From positions 98,185-162,184 of the forward strand of contig JACPHN010000032.1 of the NCBI GenBank assembly GCA_016188575.1: 64,000 nt of DNA, given 5' to 3'. The DNA comes from Candidatus Schekmanbacteria bacterium. Its GTDB lineage: Bacteria > CSSED10-310 > JACPHN01. Of the stretch, positions 43,475 to 52,787 are shown piece by piece. Each line of letters opens with the position of its first letter. The first letter of the stretch is position 1. Below the pieces are notes generated by a model. That model did no database searches. It was not told the DNA's origin and saw only the letters and a program-made list of their open reading frames with translations. The translations under genes were made by a program, and so were the position numbers.

Positions 43475-44113
43475 CTAGTTTTGGCATGTACCTTCTGTCC
43501 TCTCTTCAGCTAAGCAATGCGTATCGAAGACTGAGGAGCAGACGCGAATCGGGACAGTCGCGCGGGCGACCAGGTCGTCTCCGGCGATGGTCCTGCCGTG
43601 CAGATAGAGCTCGGCGTCGAGCTGAATGTGCGTGAGGCCGGTAGCCAGCTCGACACCATAGGTGTTCAGGTCGGAAATCGGGGGGGTCAGCTTTTGATCT
43701 TCCGTCAGCAGCACCAGCCAATGGGCTACGTGCAAATCCCCGTTCGCCGGGACTTTTCCGGAAATGTTGAACACGGTATCTCCCGGAACGTCTGTTCCTC
43801 CGTCGGTTCGGCGGTACTTGATCCGGAGCTGCTCCAGGAGCACGTCGCCGTACTTGTCCGGGCCAGGGCATTCTGACTCGCTGCCCACGCACTTTTCCTT
43901 GCTTTCGATGATCACATCAGACAGGTACACCGCGCCAACCTCAAAGGCGTTGACGACATAGTCCGGAGGCGCGATACACTGCCACACCAGGTAGACAGGC
44001 GCCTCAGAGTTCCCTGCCAGGTTTGTCTGGCAGCTCGATGCAACAGACGCGACCGCCCCAGCTAGCGCAAGGAGGCCGATCTTCCCGATTCGAGAACCGA
44101 AGTCATACTTCAT
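43475..44113 (-). CDS. Hypothetical lipoprotein downstream of pilQ
   Basis: A 212-residue protein. A signal peptide ends in the lipobox VASSC (Cys28). The mature part has six more cysteines and mixed beta character but no recognised domain. The ATG lies 13 bases after pilQ, and the next lipoprotein gene starts 11 bases on, so all three are probably co-transcribed. It could be a pilus- or secretin-associated outer-membrane lipoprotein. Confidence 0.65.
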   Translation of the reverse strand: MKYDFGSRIGKIGLLALAGAVASVASSCQTNLAGNSEAPVYLVWQCIAPPDYVVNAFEVGAVYLSDVIIESKEKCVGSESECPGPDKYGDVLLEQLRIKYRRTDGGTDVPGDTVFNISGKVPANGDLHVAHWLVLLTEDQKLTPPISDLNTYGVELATGLTHIQLDAELYLHGRTIAGDDLVARATVPIRVCSSVFDTHCLAEERTEGTCQN

Positions 44114-44126
44114 TGCGCACCTCCCT

Positions 44127-46193
44127 CTAGTTCAGTACGGTCGGCTGCAGGCTGACCGCCTCGGATTCCATGATGTGGGGCGTGATGAAGACAAGCAAGT
44201 CGTCGAAGTTGTTCTGGACGCGCTTGCCCTTGAAGAGCCACCCGAGGACTGGAACGTTGGCGATCCACGGCACCTTGTTGTAAGCAGTGTCCTCCACACT
44301 CTGGTTCAGGCCGCCGATGACCAGCGTCTCGCCATCGCGGATCAGCACATCGGTCTGCGCCTGGTTCGTATTGATTGCCGGCGGATCGACGGAGAAGTCC
44401 GGAGAGTCCTTGGTCACGCGCGCGTCGAGCGAGATAAAGTTGTCGTTGGTGATGTGCGGGGTCACGGCCAGCGTGATCGACGCCTGCTTGAACTCCGTCT
44501 TTGGTCCATCACGGGTAATGACCTGATAGGCGATCTCCTTACCACTGGTGATCATGGCGGTGGCGTTGTCGGAGGTAGAGATACGCGGATTCGACAGCGA
44601 CTTTGCTACGCCCTCGATTTCGGCGGCTTGCAGGGCGACCTGCAGCCGGAACGTATTGAGGATATCGCTCATGCCGAACTGCACCAGGCTGCCGGGAGGC
44701 GGCGTCGTGGCGCCGTCCGCGGAACCGTCCCAACTAAAGCCCGAGCCCTCGTTGAAGGCGTTCGGGAACCGATAGCCGCTGGTGTTCCCGTGCTCCGCAT
44801 CCATGGTGAAGCTCTGGTTCCAGGAAATGCCGAGACTGCGCGAGAAAAGCTTTGTAGTGCGGACGATCTGGGCCTGAATCACGACCTGGCGGGTGCGCAC
44901 GTCGAGCTCGTCCACCAGTTGCTCGATCTTGCGCATGCGGTCGGGAATGTCCGCAATAATCAGCGAGTTCGTGCGCCGATCGACGATGAGCTCACCCCGC
45001 TTGGACAACTGCTTGAGCAGAATGCCACTCATTTCGTTGGGCTTGGAGTAGGATAGATAGAAGATCTTGGTCTCCAGCGGCACGCCGAGTCGTTTTGCTT
45101 CCTCGAGCTGCAGCCGCTCTTCCTCTTCCCGCTTCAGCTTCTCGACGGTCGCCACGCGCATGACGTTTCCTTCGATGACTTTCTCGAGGTTGTTGTTCTT
45201 GAGGGCGATTTCCAGGACCTGGTCCCAGGGCACGTCTACCATGTACAGAGTCACCTTGCCGCTGACACCTGGGTCGACGGAGATATTGAACCCCGAAATC
45301 TGGGCGATCTCGCGCAAGAAGTCGATGATGTCGAGGTCTTTCAGGTCAAAGTTGATGCGTTCGCCGGTGTATTGCTTGGCCGGTGCAGCCGCGCTTGGCG
45401 AGCCGGTGATGTTGCTGGTGCGGGCACCGGTCGCCTGGGCCAGCATCGGTGTCTCCTCGAGCAGCTTGCGAATCTCGGGGTCGTCGGCCGAGTATGTGCG
45501 GACATCGGCGCCGCTCTCGCGCGAGTCGGCTGCCTCCAGAAGCGCGGCATCGACGGGTTCCTCGGCCGTGGGTGCCGCCGGGTTTACCGCCGATGCGAGC
45601 AGGGCCTCATCTTGTGAGGGCGCCGCAGCGGGCGATTCTGTGGCCGCGGCCTGGGCAACCTCGGAGCTGGCCGGTTCCGGCACCACCGCTATTGCGGGCG
45701 ATCCGGCGCCGAGGTGCAGCACGAGATAATTGCCTTGCTCGCTGATTTCGTACGCCGTAGGCGCATCGAGCTCGATTTCCATCCTGGCCAGGGTGTTGCC
45801 GTCCTGGTTGTACTGAAAGACGCGTACGGAGTGCACAGACTCTACGGAGACCGCCTGGTCGCCGGCAACTTTCGTGGCGTCGGTGTTCGCGAGGTCCAGC
45901 ACAATGCGCGCAGGATCGCGAAGCTCAAACACCTCGTACTTGGGGAGTCGGCCAAACGCCACGAGCACGTCAGCTCCACCGCTTGACCCGGAGGCTTGCA
46001 CCGCCAGGCTTACCATCTCGTTGGCGTCGCCAGTGGCATCTGTCGCCGCGTTCGCGATGACGCCGGGCTCCTGCTCATCCGGGCCGGCAAAGGCAACTCC
46101 GGCCAGTGCCGGCAAGGTCCCGCAAACAACCAACAGCACAGCGGTTCCGCGAAGTGCCGCTCGCCCAGAGCCACCGCCACTTTGTTGCTTCAT
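44127..46193 (-). CDS. pilQ: Type IV pilus secretin PilQ
   Basis: A 688-residue outer-membrane secretin through which the pilus leaves the cell. The parts in order are a signal peptide ending AFAG, an AMIN domain (about 50-155), a low-complexity Ala/Glu/Pro linker, an STN/N0-like domain (INFDLKDLDIIDFLREIA, about 270-340), an N1 domain, then the secretin core with the VPWIANVPVLGWLFKG lip motif and a final ITPHIM strand. AGGAGGG before the ATG at 46193 fixes the start and excludes the 14-residue upstream extension. It is the last gene of pilMNOPQ. Confidence 0.96.
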   Translation of the reverse strand: MKQQSGGGSGRAALRGTAVLLVVCGTLPALAGVAFAGPDEQEPGVIANAATDATGDANEMVSLAVQASGSSGGADVLVAFGRLPKYEVFELRDPARIVLDLANTDATKVAGDQAVSVESVHSVRVFQYNQDGNTLARMEIELDAPTAYEISEQGNYLVLHLGAGSPAIAVVPEPASSEVAQAAATESPAAAPSQDEALLASAVNPAAPTAEEPVDAALLEAADSRESGADVRTYSADDPEIRKLLEETPMLAQATGARTSNITGSPSAAAPAKQYTGERINFDLKDLDIIDFLREIAQISGFNISVDPGVSGKVTLYMVDVPWDQVLEIALKNNNLEKVIEGNVMRVATVEKLKREEEERLQLEEAKRLGVPLETKIFYLSYSKPNEMSGILLKQLSKRGELIVDRRTNSLIIADIPDRMRKIEQLVDELDVRTRQVVIQAQIVRTTKLFSRSLGISWNQSFTMDAEHGNTSGYRFPNAFNEGSGFSWDGSADGATTPPPGSLVQFGMSDILNTFRLQVALQAAEIEGVAKSLSNPRISTSDNATAMITSGKEIAYQVITRDGPKTEFKQASITLAVTPHITNDNFISLDARVTKDSPDFSVDPPAINTNQAQTDVLIRDGETLVIGGLNQSVEDTAYNKVPWIANVPVLGWLFKGKRVQNNFDDLLVFITPHIMESEAVSLQPTVLN

Positions 46194-46368
46194 CTGTACC
46201 CTCCTAATTACTGGTGACAAGACGTGACGAACCATGCTGATCGTGCATCCCTAGTAACCCTCAGCACCATCCTCCTACGAGCAACACTCGCCGTGGTCAC
46301 TTCATAACGGCGTTTTCTTTGGCATCGTCCCTCCACGCGCCCGCGAACCCTGCATGACCAAGGCCGCT

Positions 46369-46968
46369 CTAGCGTTTCCCCGTCGACCGCAGCTTGACCT
46401 CGATCATTCTCGGGGTCTCCTCTTTCTGATCGATCGGATTGATGACCGCCTGCTCGAAAATGACCTCGTCCGCTTTGATCTCTGCCACGCGCCCATCCCA
46501 GACCTTGTCGCCAGCATAGATGCGGTGCGTCTTGGCATCATTGGCGACCATGAGCGCGTAGAACTTACCATTCTGGTCTTTCAAAATACCTTTGAGAACG
46601 AGCTCGTCGATATTGGTCCCGGCCGGACCCTTTTCGCGATCAATGCCTTCCTCTTCTTCACCCGCCTGCAGCAGCGACCGGAACGGATCGCGCCGCCCTC
46701 CCGGATCGTACAGAAAGTGCGGGGCGTCGGAAAGAATTCCCTCGAGATTCGTGTTCTCGGCTGCCCCGGCCGCTTCCGTGGCGCCGGTTGCTGCCCCGGT
46801 CACTTCGGGCGGTGCAGCGCTGTCCTCCGGCTGCGGTGTCGGTGTGTTCTCCGCAGCCGCTGCCGCCACGGTTATGTTGAGCACCACCAAGCTACCCAAG
46901 ATCAGACGAAGCCTCCAGCCGGCAGGGGACTGCGCTGCCCGCCGTGTGTCGACGAACCGAGGCATCAT
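46369..46968 (-). CDS. pilP: Type IV pilus assembly protein PilP
   Basis: A 199-residue inner-membrane-linked periplasmic protein that connects the PilNO complex with PilQ. It has an N-terminal hydrophobic segment (LILGSLVVLNITVAAAAAE), an acidic Ala-rich linker and a C-terminal PilP beta domain (GRRDPFRSLL, LKGILKDQNGKFYALM, VWDGRVAEIKADEVIF). The first of two ATGs overlaps the pilO stop. A 175-base gap separates it from pilQ with nothing recognised in it. Confidence 0.92.
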   Translation of the reverse strand: MMPRFVDTRRAAQSPAGWRLRLILGSLVVLNITVAAAAAENTPTPQPEDSAAPPEVTGAATGATEAAGAAENTNLEGILSDAPHFLYDPGGRRDPFRSLLQAGEEEEGIDREKGPAGTNIDELVLKGILKDQNGKFYALMVANDAKTHRIYAGDKVWDGRVAEIKADEVIFEQAVINPIDQKEETPRMIEVKLRSTGKR

Positions 46969-47531
46969 TTGTTCGCTCCCTGGAAAAAGAACGCCCGGGC
47001 CACAAATTCGCATTCAACGGAGGGGTCGAGCCGGCGCGTGCTCTTCATCGACAGATTGCCAATGTTCACAATCCGGGACTCGTTGGCGATACGCTCGAAG
47101 AACTTCCCAACCTGATGGTAGCCGCCCTGGGCATTGATCTGGACCGGGATCTCGCCGAAGAACTCGTGCGTGATCGTCGCTCCCGGCACAAACTTCCCGA
47201 GGTGCAGGCCCGACTGTGCGGCGAGTCCGTGAATCGCCGTGATCAGCGTTTCCATTTCGTCCTCGTGCGGTAGCACGTCCAGGGTGCGGTTGAGCTGGGC
47301 TCGCACCAGAGCGACCTTGTTGCGGAAATCGTCGTATTGCGCGGTCGTGGCCTGCGCTTCCTGGATCTTCGCCTTCAGCCATGCGGTTTGCTCGTCAAGG
47401 CGCGCGATCTCTTCTTCATTACCCTTGTAGCTCACGAAGTAGAACGCGGTAAGCAGAGCCACGATCAGGACAGCAGTCGCCGCGTACTTCTGCGTATCGG
47501 AGAATTTTTCGAGAAACTCGATCATGGTCAC
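46965..47531 (-). CDS. pilO: Type IV pilus alignment protein PilO
   Basis: A 188-residue bitopic inner-membrane protein: a single helix (AATAVLIVALLTAFYFVSY, about residues 17-36), a coiled coil to about residue 75, then a ferredoxin-like beta domain with IPVQINAQGGYHQVGKFFERI. It dimerises with PilN in the alignment subcomplex. ATGA overlaps on both sides couple it to pilN and pilP. Confidence 0.93.
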   Translation of the reverse strand: MTMIEFLEKFSDTQKYAATAVLIVALLTAFYFVSYKGNEEEIARLDEQTAWLKAKIQEAQATTAQYDDFRNKVALVRAQLNRTLDVLPHEDEMETLITAIHGLAAQSGLHLGKFVPGATITHEFFGEIPVQINAQGGYHQVGKFFERIANESRIVNIGNLSMKSTRRLDPSVECEFVARAFFFQGANK

Positions 47532-48088
47532 TTCCCCCGGTATCGGCAGCGAAGGCTGAAATACGAGAGCTGATAACCTCTCTTGATGTCACGATTCTCG
47601 ATTTTCGCGACGATCACGTCGGAGAATAGACGCTCTTCGGCAGGTCTCCCTTGGTCCTTGAGCGCCGCCACGAATTCGCTGATGAAGTTCCAGCTTACGC
47701 CGACGCCATCGATCGTGAGACCGTCTCCTCGCTGCACCATGCGGTCCAACCACACGCCGTCCGGGAGCTTTATGCTGATTTCGTTGAGCAGCTCCACGGA
47801 CGACCTCTGGCTTTCGCGCAGCGACTTGATCGTATTGAGCTTGGTTTCCAGCGTCTGACGTTCCTTTTCGAACTCCTGGATTTCCTGGAGAACCCGCTGC
47901 AGCTCCTGAAGCTTCTTTCTGCTTTCGGCGAGCAGTTGCCGCCGATCCTCGAGTTGGCGCGACTGCCGCACCGCCAAGAACGATATCGCCCCGAGCGTGG
48001 CAACCAGAAGCAGGATCGCACCCGCGATCTGAAAGTAAATTTTCTGCGAAGCCCCGCGCTCGACCGGCAGGACGTTGATCCTGATCAT
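47528..48088 (-). CDS. pilN: Type IV pilus assembly protein PilN
   Basis: A 186-residue inner-membrane protein. The conserved cytoplasmic start MIRINVLPVER binds PilM. It is followed by one helix (AGAILLLVATLGAISFLAV), a coiled coil (about 50-110) and a periplasmic domain with LPDGVWLDRM and WNFISEFVAAL. The ATG overlaps the pilM stop (ATGA), which sets the start; an upstream in-frame extension is not family-like. Confidence 0.93.
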   Translation of the reverse strand: MIRINVLPVERGASQKIYFQIAGAILLLVATLGAISFLAVRQSRQLEDRRQLLAESRKKLQELQRVLQEIQEFEKERQTLETKLNTIKSLRESQRSSVELLNEISIKLPDGVWLDRMVQRGDGLTIDGVGVSWNFISEFVAALKDQGRPAEERLFSDVIVAKIENRDIKRGYQLSYFSLRCRYRGK

Positions 48089-49152
48089 TTGTCGCCCAGC
48101 CTCCTCATCGCCAAACCGATAGCCACGGCCATGAATGGCGCCCACTCGGCAGCATCGCGTCCGGCAAACTGTTTCGGTGCCTCGATGCGCCGAAACGGGT
48201 CCAGAAACTCGACCGTCGAACCCAAGCGTGCCGCGAAATACCGATCAATTCCATGGATCTTGGTGCAACCGCCGGTCAGGTAGACCTTGTCGATCTGGTC
48301 CGTTCCGGTCGTGGCCCGAAAATAGTCGAAGGACCTCTGGATTTCCATCGAGATGTCCTTGGTCACCTGATCCAGGATCTCGGCAGTATCTTTCAGGGCG
48401 ACGCCGTCTACGTGATCGCCTCTCTTCAGCGCCTCTGCCTGTTCGTAAGATACGCGAAGCTCCCGTTGCATGGCGTCCGTGTACTGGTTCCCACCGACGG
48501 AAATATCGCGGTAGAGCATGTGAACGCCATCATGAAGAATGTTGATATTCATGACGGCCGCTCCGATATCGATCAGTGCAACAACTTCTCCCCGCTCGGT
48601 GTCGTAGTTCGCCTGAAAGCAGTTCTGCAGCGCGAAACCATCGACATCCACGATGACCGGTTGCAGACCCGACTGCGCTACAATTGCCGTATTCTCGTCA
48701 ACTTTCTCGCGTTTGACGGCGACGAGAATCAGGTCGACTTCCGGCGAATCCGCCGACATCGGGTTTTCAATAACTTCGTAGTCGATGTTGACGTCGTCAA
48801 TGTCGAACGGGATGTATTGCTCGGCCTCGAACGAGATCGATTCCCTCAGCTCCTGGGGGGAACGCCGCCCCACCTTGATGCGCTTCACAATTACGGAAGT
48901 GCCGCTCACCCCCAGTGCGACGTTTTTGATCTTGATGCCGGTCTTTCCAAAAAGGCGACCGATCGCCTCCACGACGACACCGGCATCCATGATGGTGCCG
49001 TCGACGACGACCTCTGGCGGCAACGGCTCCATGCCCATGGTGACCAGGTGGTACCCCTTGGAGGCCTCCTTGAGCAAGACCGCCTTTACACCCCAGGATC
49101 CGATATCGAGACCAACGACAGTCTTACTGGCAAAAAAATCCAGCAGGCCCAT
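48085..49152 (-). CDS. pilM: Type IV pilus assembly protein PilM
   Basis: A 355-residue actin/FtsA-like cytoplasmic ATP-binding protein that anchors the PilNO complex. GLDIGSWGVKAVLL is the phosphate-1 motif, VALIDIGAAVMNINIL is phosphate 2, and VYLTGGCTKIHGID the adenosine motif. The start ATG at 49152 leaves residues MGLLDFFASKTVVGLD as the usual N terminus. A good promoter lies upstream (49204-49232), so pilM heads the operon. Confidence 0.95.
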   Translation of the reverse strand: MGLLDFFASKTVVGLDIGSWGVKAVLLKEASKGYHLVTMGMEPLPPEVVVDGTIMDAGVVVEAIGRLFGKTGIKIKNVALGVSGTSVIVKRIKVGRRSPQELRESISFEAEQYIPFDIDDVNIDYEVIENPMSADSPEVDLILVAVKREKVDENTAIVAQSGLQPVIVDVDGFALQNCFQANYDTERGEVVALIDIGAAVMNINILHDGVHMLYRDISVGGNQYTDAMQRELRVSYEQAEALKRGDHVDGVALKDTAEILDQVTKDISMEIQRSFDYFRATTGTDQIDKVYLTGGCTKIHGIDRYFAARLGSTVEFLDPFRRIEAPKQFAGRDAAEWAPFMAVAIGLAMRRLGDK

Positions 49153-49203
49153 GCATCTTCCTATTCTTTGCAAGTATTGGCGGGACTCTTCGCAGTGCGG
49201 TAA

Positions 49204-49232
49204 CTTATAGCGCCCGGTCTGGGGGCTGTCAA
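49204..49232 (-). promoter_or_regulatory. Sigma-70-like promoter for pilMNOPQ
   Basis: On the minus strand TTGACA (49232-49227), a consensus -35, is followed after exactly 17 bases by TATAAG (49209-49204). The pilM start is about 52 bases downstream. It is one of the cleanest promoters in the window and back-to-back with the rpmB promoter. Confidence 0.72.
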
Positions 49233-49262
49233 GCCGCAAGCCATGGGCAATTTTCCGGCGAC

Positions 49263-49291
49263 TTGCATTCGCGCTCGCGATCGGGTATCAT
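49263..49291 (+). promoter_or_regulatory. Sigma-70-like promoter for rpmB
   Basis: TTGCAT (49263-49268) and TATCAT (49286-49291) are spaced by 17 bases. The rpmB start is 41 bases past the -10 box, with AAGGAGG at 49318-49324. It diverges from the pilM promoter only about 30 bases away. Confidence 0.65.
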
Positions 49292-49331
49292 CTGTTCCTC
49301 GCAAAGTTAGCTGTATCAAGGAGGATTCGAA

Positions 49332-49523
49332 ATGGCTTGCCGATGTGAAGTCTGTGGGAAAGGGCCGATTTACGGATGCGCCATTTCCCACTCTCATCGA
49401 GTCACTAACCGGCGGTGGGAGCCCAACCTCCACCGACTCAAGGTGATCATCAACGGCCAGCGCCGGCGCGCCAAGGTGTGCACGGCCTGTTTGCGCAGCG
49501 GGCGCGTCGAGCGCTACCTGTAG
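49332..49523 (+). CDS. rpmB: 50S ribosomal protein L28
   Basis: A 63-residue zinc-type L28. The start MACRCEVCGKGP, a basic middle (SHRVTNRRWEPNLHR), and a CTAC pair near residue 50 form the C+ zinc ribbon (CxxC...CxxC). A strong ribosome-binding site AAGGAGG and a promoter precede it. It is convergent with rel, with only one base between the stop codons. Confidence 0.96.
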   Translation: MACRCEVCGKGPIYGCAISHSHRVTNRRWEPNLHRLKVIINGQRRRAKVCTACLRSGRVERYL

Positions 49524-49524
49524 C

Positions 49525-51747
49525 TCATCCGGAAAAAGCGCGCTCAACCGCCGTGACTCCTTGCACCTTCTCGAGCGCGGAGATCACTTCCTCGAGCTTG
49601 TCCGCGTCCGGAATCTCGATCACGAAATAACCCATGAACTTGTTCCCGTCGATCACTTCCATTTTTCCCGTCAGAATGTTGATCTTCAGGCGCGAGATTG
49701 CTGCGGTAGTTTCTGCAAAGAGCCCGGGGCGATCGGCTCCATGCACCGTGATCTTGACGGCGTAGGTCTCGGCCTGCGTGATGTCCCACTCGACTTCGAC
49801 GCGCCGATCGGGATCATAGTCCAGGTCCTGGGCGTTGGGGCAGTTGGCCGTGTGAATGCTCACCCCCCTGCCTCGCGTGATGATGCCGACGATTGCGTCA
49901 CCTGGTACTGGGCTGCAGCACTTCGCAAAGCGCAGCCCGGGTTCCAGGGCGCCGTGGATCCGCACCTGGGCTTCGATCCTGGGCGTCTCCTCCCTTTCCC
50001 TGGCAGGCGTCTCGCTCGCGCCGTTGCCGGCGTTGCCGTCGCCGGACGGCGCCACGAGATCGTCCCACCCAAGCCAACGCGTCACGTGCTCCGGCTCGAT
50101 CTTGCCGACGCCCAGTGCGCTGAAAACCTGCGTCCACTGTGAAAAGCCCCCTTGCTTGAGCAGCTCCGTGCTATTCTTGTCGCGCGTCACGGCCTCCGCA
50201 TTCTGACCGAGGCGCGCCATTTCCCGCCGAAACAGGATCTCGCCAAGCACGACGGCTTGCCGCTGCGCCTCCTGCTTCAGGTAGAGCTTGATCTGGTTGC
50301 GGGCGCGGCTCGACTTGACGAACTTGAGCCATTCGTGCTTGGGAACCGCCCCCGGTTTCGTGAGGATTTCCACGATGTTGCCGTTTCGCAGCTCCGTTCG
50401 CAAGGGCACGAGCTTGCCGTTGACTTTGGCACCAACGCACCGATTGCCGATCTCCGTGTGCACGGCGTACGCGAAATCGACGGGCGTCGCCCCCCGGGAG
50501 AGCGCCTTGACTTCTCCTGCCGGCGTAAAGACGTATACCTCTTCCCCAAACAGATCCAGCTTCATTGCTTCCATGAACTCGCGCGGATCCTCGACCTCGC
50601 GCTGCCACTCCAGAAGCTGGCGCAGCCAGGCGAACTTCTTTTCGTAGTCCTCGCTCGAAACCTCGCCGCCTTCCTTGTAGCGCCAATGAGCGGCAACACC
50701 GATTTCCGCCGTGCGGTGCATCTCCGAGGTGCGGATCTGGATCTCCAGCGGATGCCCCCGCAGCGCGAAGACGGTGGTGTGAATCGACTGATACATGTTC
50801 GGTTTCGGCAAGGCGATGAAGTCTTTCAGCCGTCCCGGCACCGGACGCCACAGGGTGTGGATAACGCCCAGAGCGGCATAGCAATCTTTTTGCACCTTGG
50901 TCACCAGGCGAATCCCGGCGAGATCGTAGACTTCCTCGAACGGGATCTCGTTTCGCTGCATCTTTTGCCAGACGGAGTACAGGTGCTTCATCCGCACATG
51001 AATGTCCGCGTCGACACCCATTTCTACCAGCCGCGCCTTGATAACGGCTGCACACTCCTCCAGGTGTTTCCGCCGTTCGGCCTCACCGTGCTTGACCAAC
51101 CGCTCGACTTCGGCATATTCGTCTGGATGGCTATAGCGAAACGCCAGGTCCTCGAGCTCGCATTTGAACTCGTCAATACCGAGCCGACTCGCGAGCGGCG
51201 CATAGATATCCATGGTCTCCTTGGCGATGCGCCGGCGTTTCGCCGTGGGCAAAAACCCAAGCGTCCGCATGTTGTGGATGCGATCCGCGAGCTTGATCAA
51301 GATGACGCGGATGTCTTTAGCCATCGCCAGGACCATCTTGCGCAGGTTCTCGGCCTGGTGCTCCTCAAGCGAGCGAAAGCCCAGCTTGCTCAGCTTGGTC
51401 ACCCCCTCGACCAGCCTGGTGATTTCCTCCCCGAACTTGTCGGCAACGTCCTGCCGCGTCAACGCCGTATCTTCCATCGTGTCGTGAAGGATTGCCGCAG
51501 CGATCGTCGGTGGATCCAGACCGTAGGAGGACAGGATGCGCGCGACCTCGAGCGGGTGAATGCAGTACGCCTCACCGCTCTGCCGGGTCTGACCCCGGTG
51601 AGCGGCGAGTGCGACTTCGGCGGCTCGCACCACCAACTGCAGCCCGGCAGGACCGCAGTACTCGCGCATGCTGTTCAGGATCTTCTCCAGCAGCGCTGCA
51701 ACTTGCGGTTCTGAAAGTGCGACGCTCGGGCCGGGTTCGTCGCTCAT
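49525..51747 (-). CDS. rel: RelA/SpoT-family bifunctional (p)ppGpp synthetase/hydrolase
   Basis: A 740-residue stringent-response enzyme. The N-terminal HD hydrolase has HRGQTRQSGEAYCIHPLEVA, HDTMEDT and KLADRIHNMRTL. The synthetase has YDLAGIRLVTK and PNMYQSIHTTV. A TGS domain (VYVFTPAGEVKALSRGATPV) and a C-terminal ACT domain (TVHGADRPGLFAETTAAIS) follow. The intact HD residues favour a bifunctional SpoT/Rel enzyme over a synthetase-only RelA. It is the last gene of the run from the MBL hydrolase through secF. Confidence 0.95.
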   Translation of the reverse strand: MSDEPGPSVALSEPQVAALLEKILNSMREYCGPAGLQLVVRAAEVALAAHRGQTRQSGEAYCIHPLEVARILSSYGLDPPTIAAAILHDTMEDTALTRQDVADKFGEEITRLVEGVTKLSKLGFRSLEEHQAENLRKMVLAMAKDIRVILIKLADRIHNMRTLGFLPTAKRRRIAKETMDIYAPLASRLGIDEFKCELEDLAFRYSHPDEYAEVERLVKHGEAERRKHLEECAAVIKARLVEMGVDADIHVRMKHLYSVWQKMQRNEIPFEEVYDLAGIRLVTKVQKDCYAALGVIHTLWRPVPGRLKDFIALPKPNMYQSIHTTVFALRGHPLEIQIRTSEMHRTAEIGVAAHWRYKEGGEVSSEDYEKKFAWLRQLLEWQREVEDPREFMEAMKLDLFGEEVYVFTPAGEVKALSRGATPVDFAYAVHTEIGNRCVGAKVNGKLVPLRTELRNGNIVEILTKPGAVPKHEWLKFVKSSRARNQIKLYLKQEAQRQAVVLGEILFRREMARLGQNAEAVTRDKNSTELLKQGGFSQWTQVFSALGVGKIEPEHVTRWLGWDDLVAPSGDGNAGNGASETPAREREETPRIEAQVRIHGALEPGLRFAKCCSPVPGDAIVGIITRGRGVSIHTANCPNAQDLDYDPDRRVEVEWDITQAETYAVKITVHGADRPGLFAETTAAISRLKINILTGKMEVIDGNKFMGYFVIEIPDADKLEEVISALEKVQGVTAVERAFSG

Positions 51748-51787
51748 CTCAAGTCATCGTTCCGGAAGAGCATGTTCGCCTCAGCGG

Positions 51788-52768
51788 TCACGCTCGTGCG
51801 GCCTCGGTGCGGTCGGCCGCGGTCTTTCCATCCTTGGTCCCCTTCTTCGTACCAAAACGCGCCTCCCAAAACAAGAGGATCGGGCTGGCGATGTACACGG
51901 TCGAGTACGTACCGGCGATCGTTCCCACGATCAGCGCAAACGCGAAGTCGTGAATTACGGGGCCACCAAAGGCGAACAGCGCCACGACCACGACCAACAC
52001 CGTAAGCGCGGTAAGCAGCGTCCGCGACAACGTCTGGTTGATGCTGCGGTTGAGAATTTCCGCGCGACTCTTGGTGCGCATCGGGCGAAGGTTTTCACGC
52101 ACGCGGTCGAAGATGACGATCGTGTCATTCAGCGAGTAGCCGATGATCGTCAAGACCGCGGCGACAATGGGCAGGTTGAACTCCTTATTCAAAAGCGAGA
52201 AGACGCCGACCGTGACCAGGGTGTCGTGCACCAGAGCCATGATGGCGGCGACACCAAAGGAAAACTCGAACCGCAGGGTAATGTAGATGAGCAGTCCGGC
52301 CGTGGTTGCCAGAATCGCCCATACTGCCGACATGCGCAAATCCTTGCCCACCTGCGGACCGACCATCTCCACGCGCCGAATTTGGAACGGGTTGTCGGTG
52401 AAAGCATTCTTCAGGCTCGCTTCGATCTCCTTCGCGGCGGCATTGGCATCTCCGGCGCTCTCCTCGCCGTCCGTCTCCTCCTGGACCTCGCCCGTGCTGC
52501 GCACCAACACTTCGTTCTCTTCGCCAAACCGCTGAATGATCGCCGTCTCGTGGGCTGTCCCGCGGAGTGCGTCACGCACCGCCTGCACGACGACCGGCTT
52601 TTCGAACTGGAGCTGCACCAGCGAGCCACCGGAGAAGTCGATGCCGTAGTTCGGTCCACCTTTCACGACCAGCGAGACCAGGCCGGCCGAGATCACCAGC
52701 GCCGACACGCTCAGCGCCAGCGCCTTGTATTTGAAGAAATCGAACTTCGTTTCTCTCATCGCGTCCAA
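51788..52768 (-). CDS. secF: Protein translocase subunit SecF
   Basis: A 326-residue membrane protein of the RND-type SecDF motor, which uses the proton gradient to pull proteins out of SecYEG. Features are a first helix, a periplasmic loop with GIDFSGGSLVQLQFE, and a C-terminal five-helix block containing IVAAVLTIIGYSLNDTIVIFDRVREN and NQTLSRTLLTALT. The periplasmic part has an acidic insert near residue 100 that is longer than usual. It starts 19 bases after secD. Confidence 0.97.
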   Translation of the reverse strand: MDAMRETKFDFFKYKALALSVSALVISAGLVSLVVKGGPNYGIDFSGGSLVQLQFEKPVVVQAVRDALRGTAHETAIIQRFGEENEVLVRSTGEVQEETDGEESAGDANAAAKEIEASLKNAFTDNPFQIRRVEMVGPQVGKDLRMSAVWAILATTAGLLIYITLRFEFSFGVAAIMALVHDTLVTVGVFSLLNKEFNLPIVAAVLTIIGYSLNDTIVIFDRVRENLRPMRTKSRAEILNRSINQTLSRTLLTALTVLVVVVALFAFGGPVIHDFAFALIVGTIAGTYSTVYIASPILLFWEARFGTKKGTKDGKTAADRTEAARA

Positions 52769-52787
52769 CCTTTCCTTCGCGGCGCCA

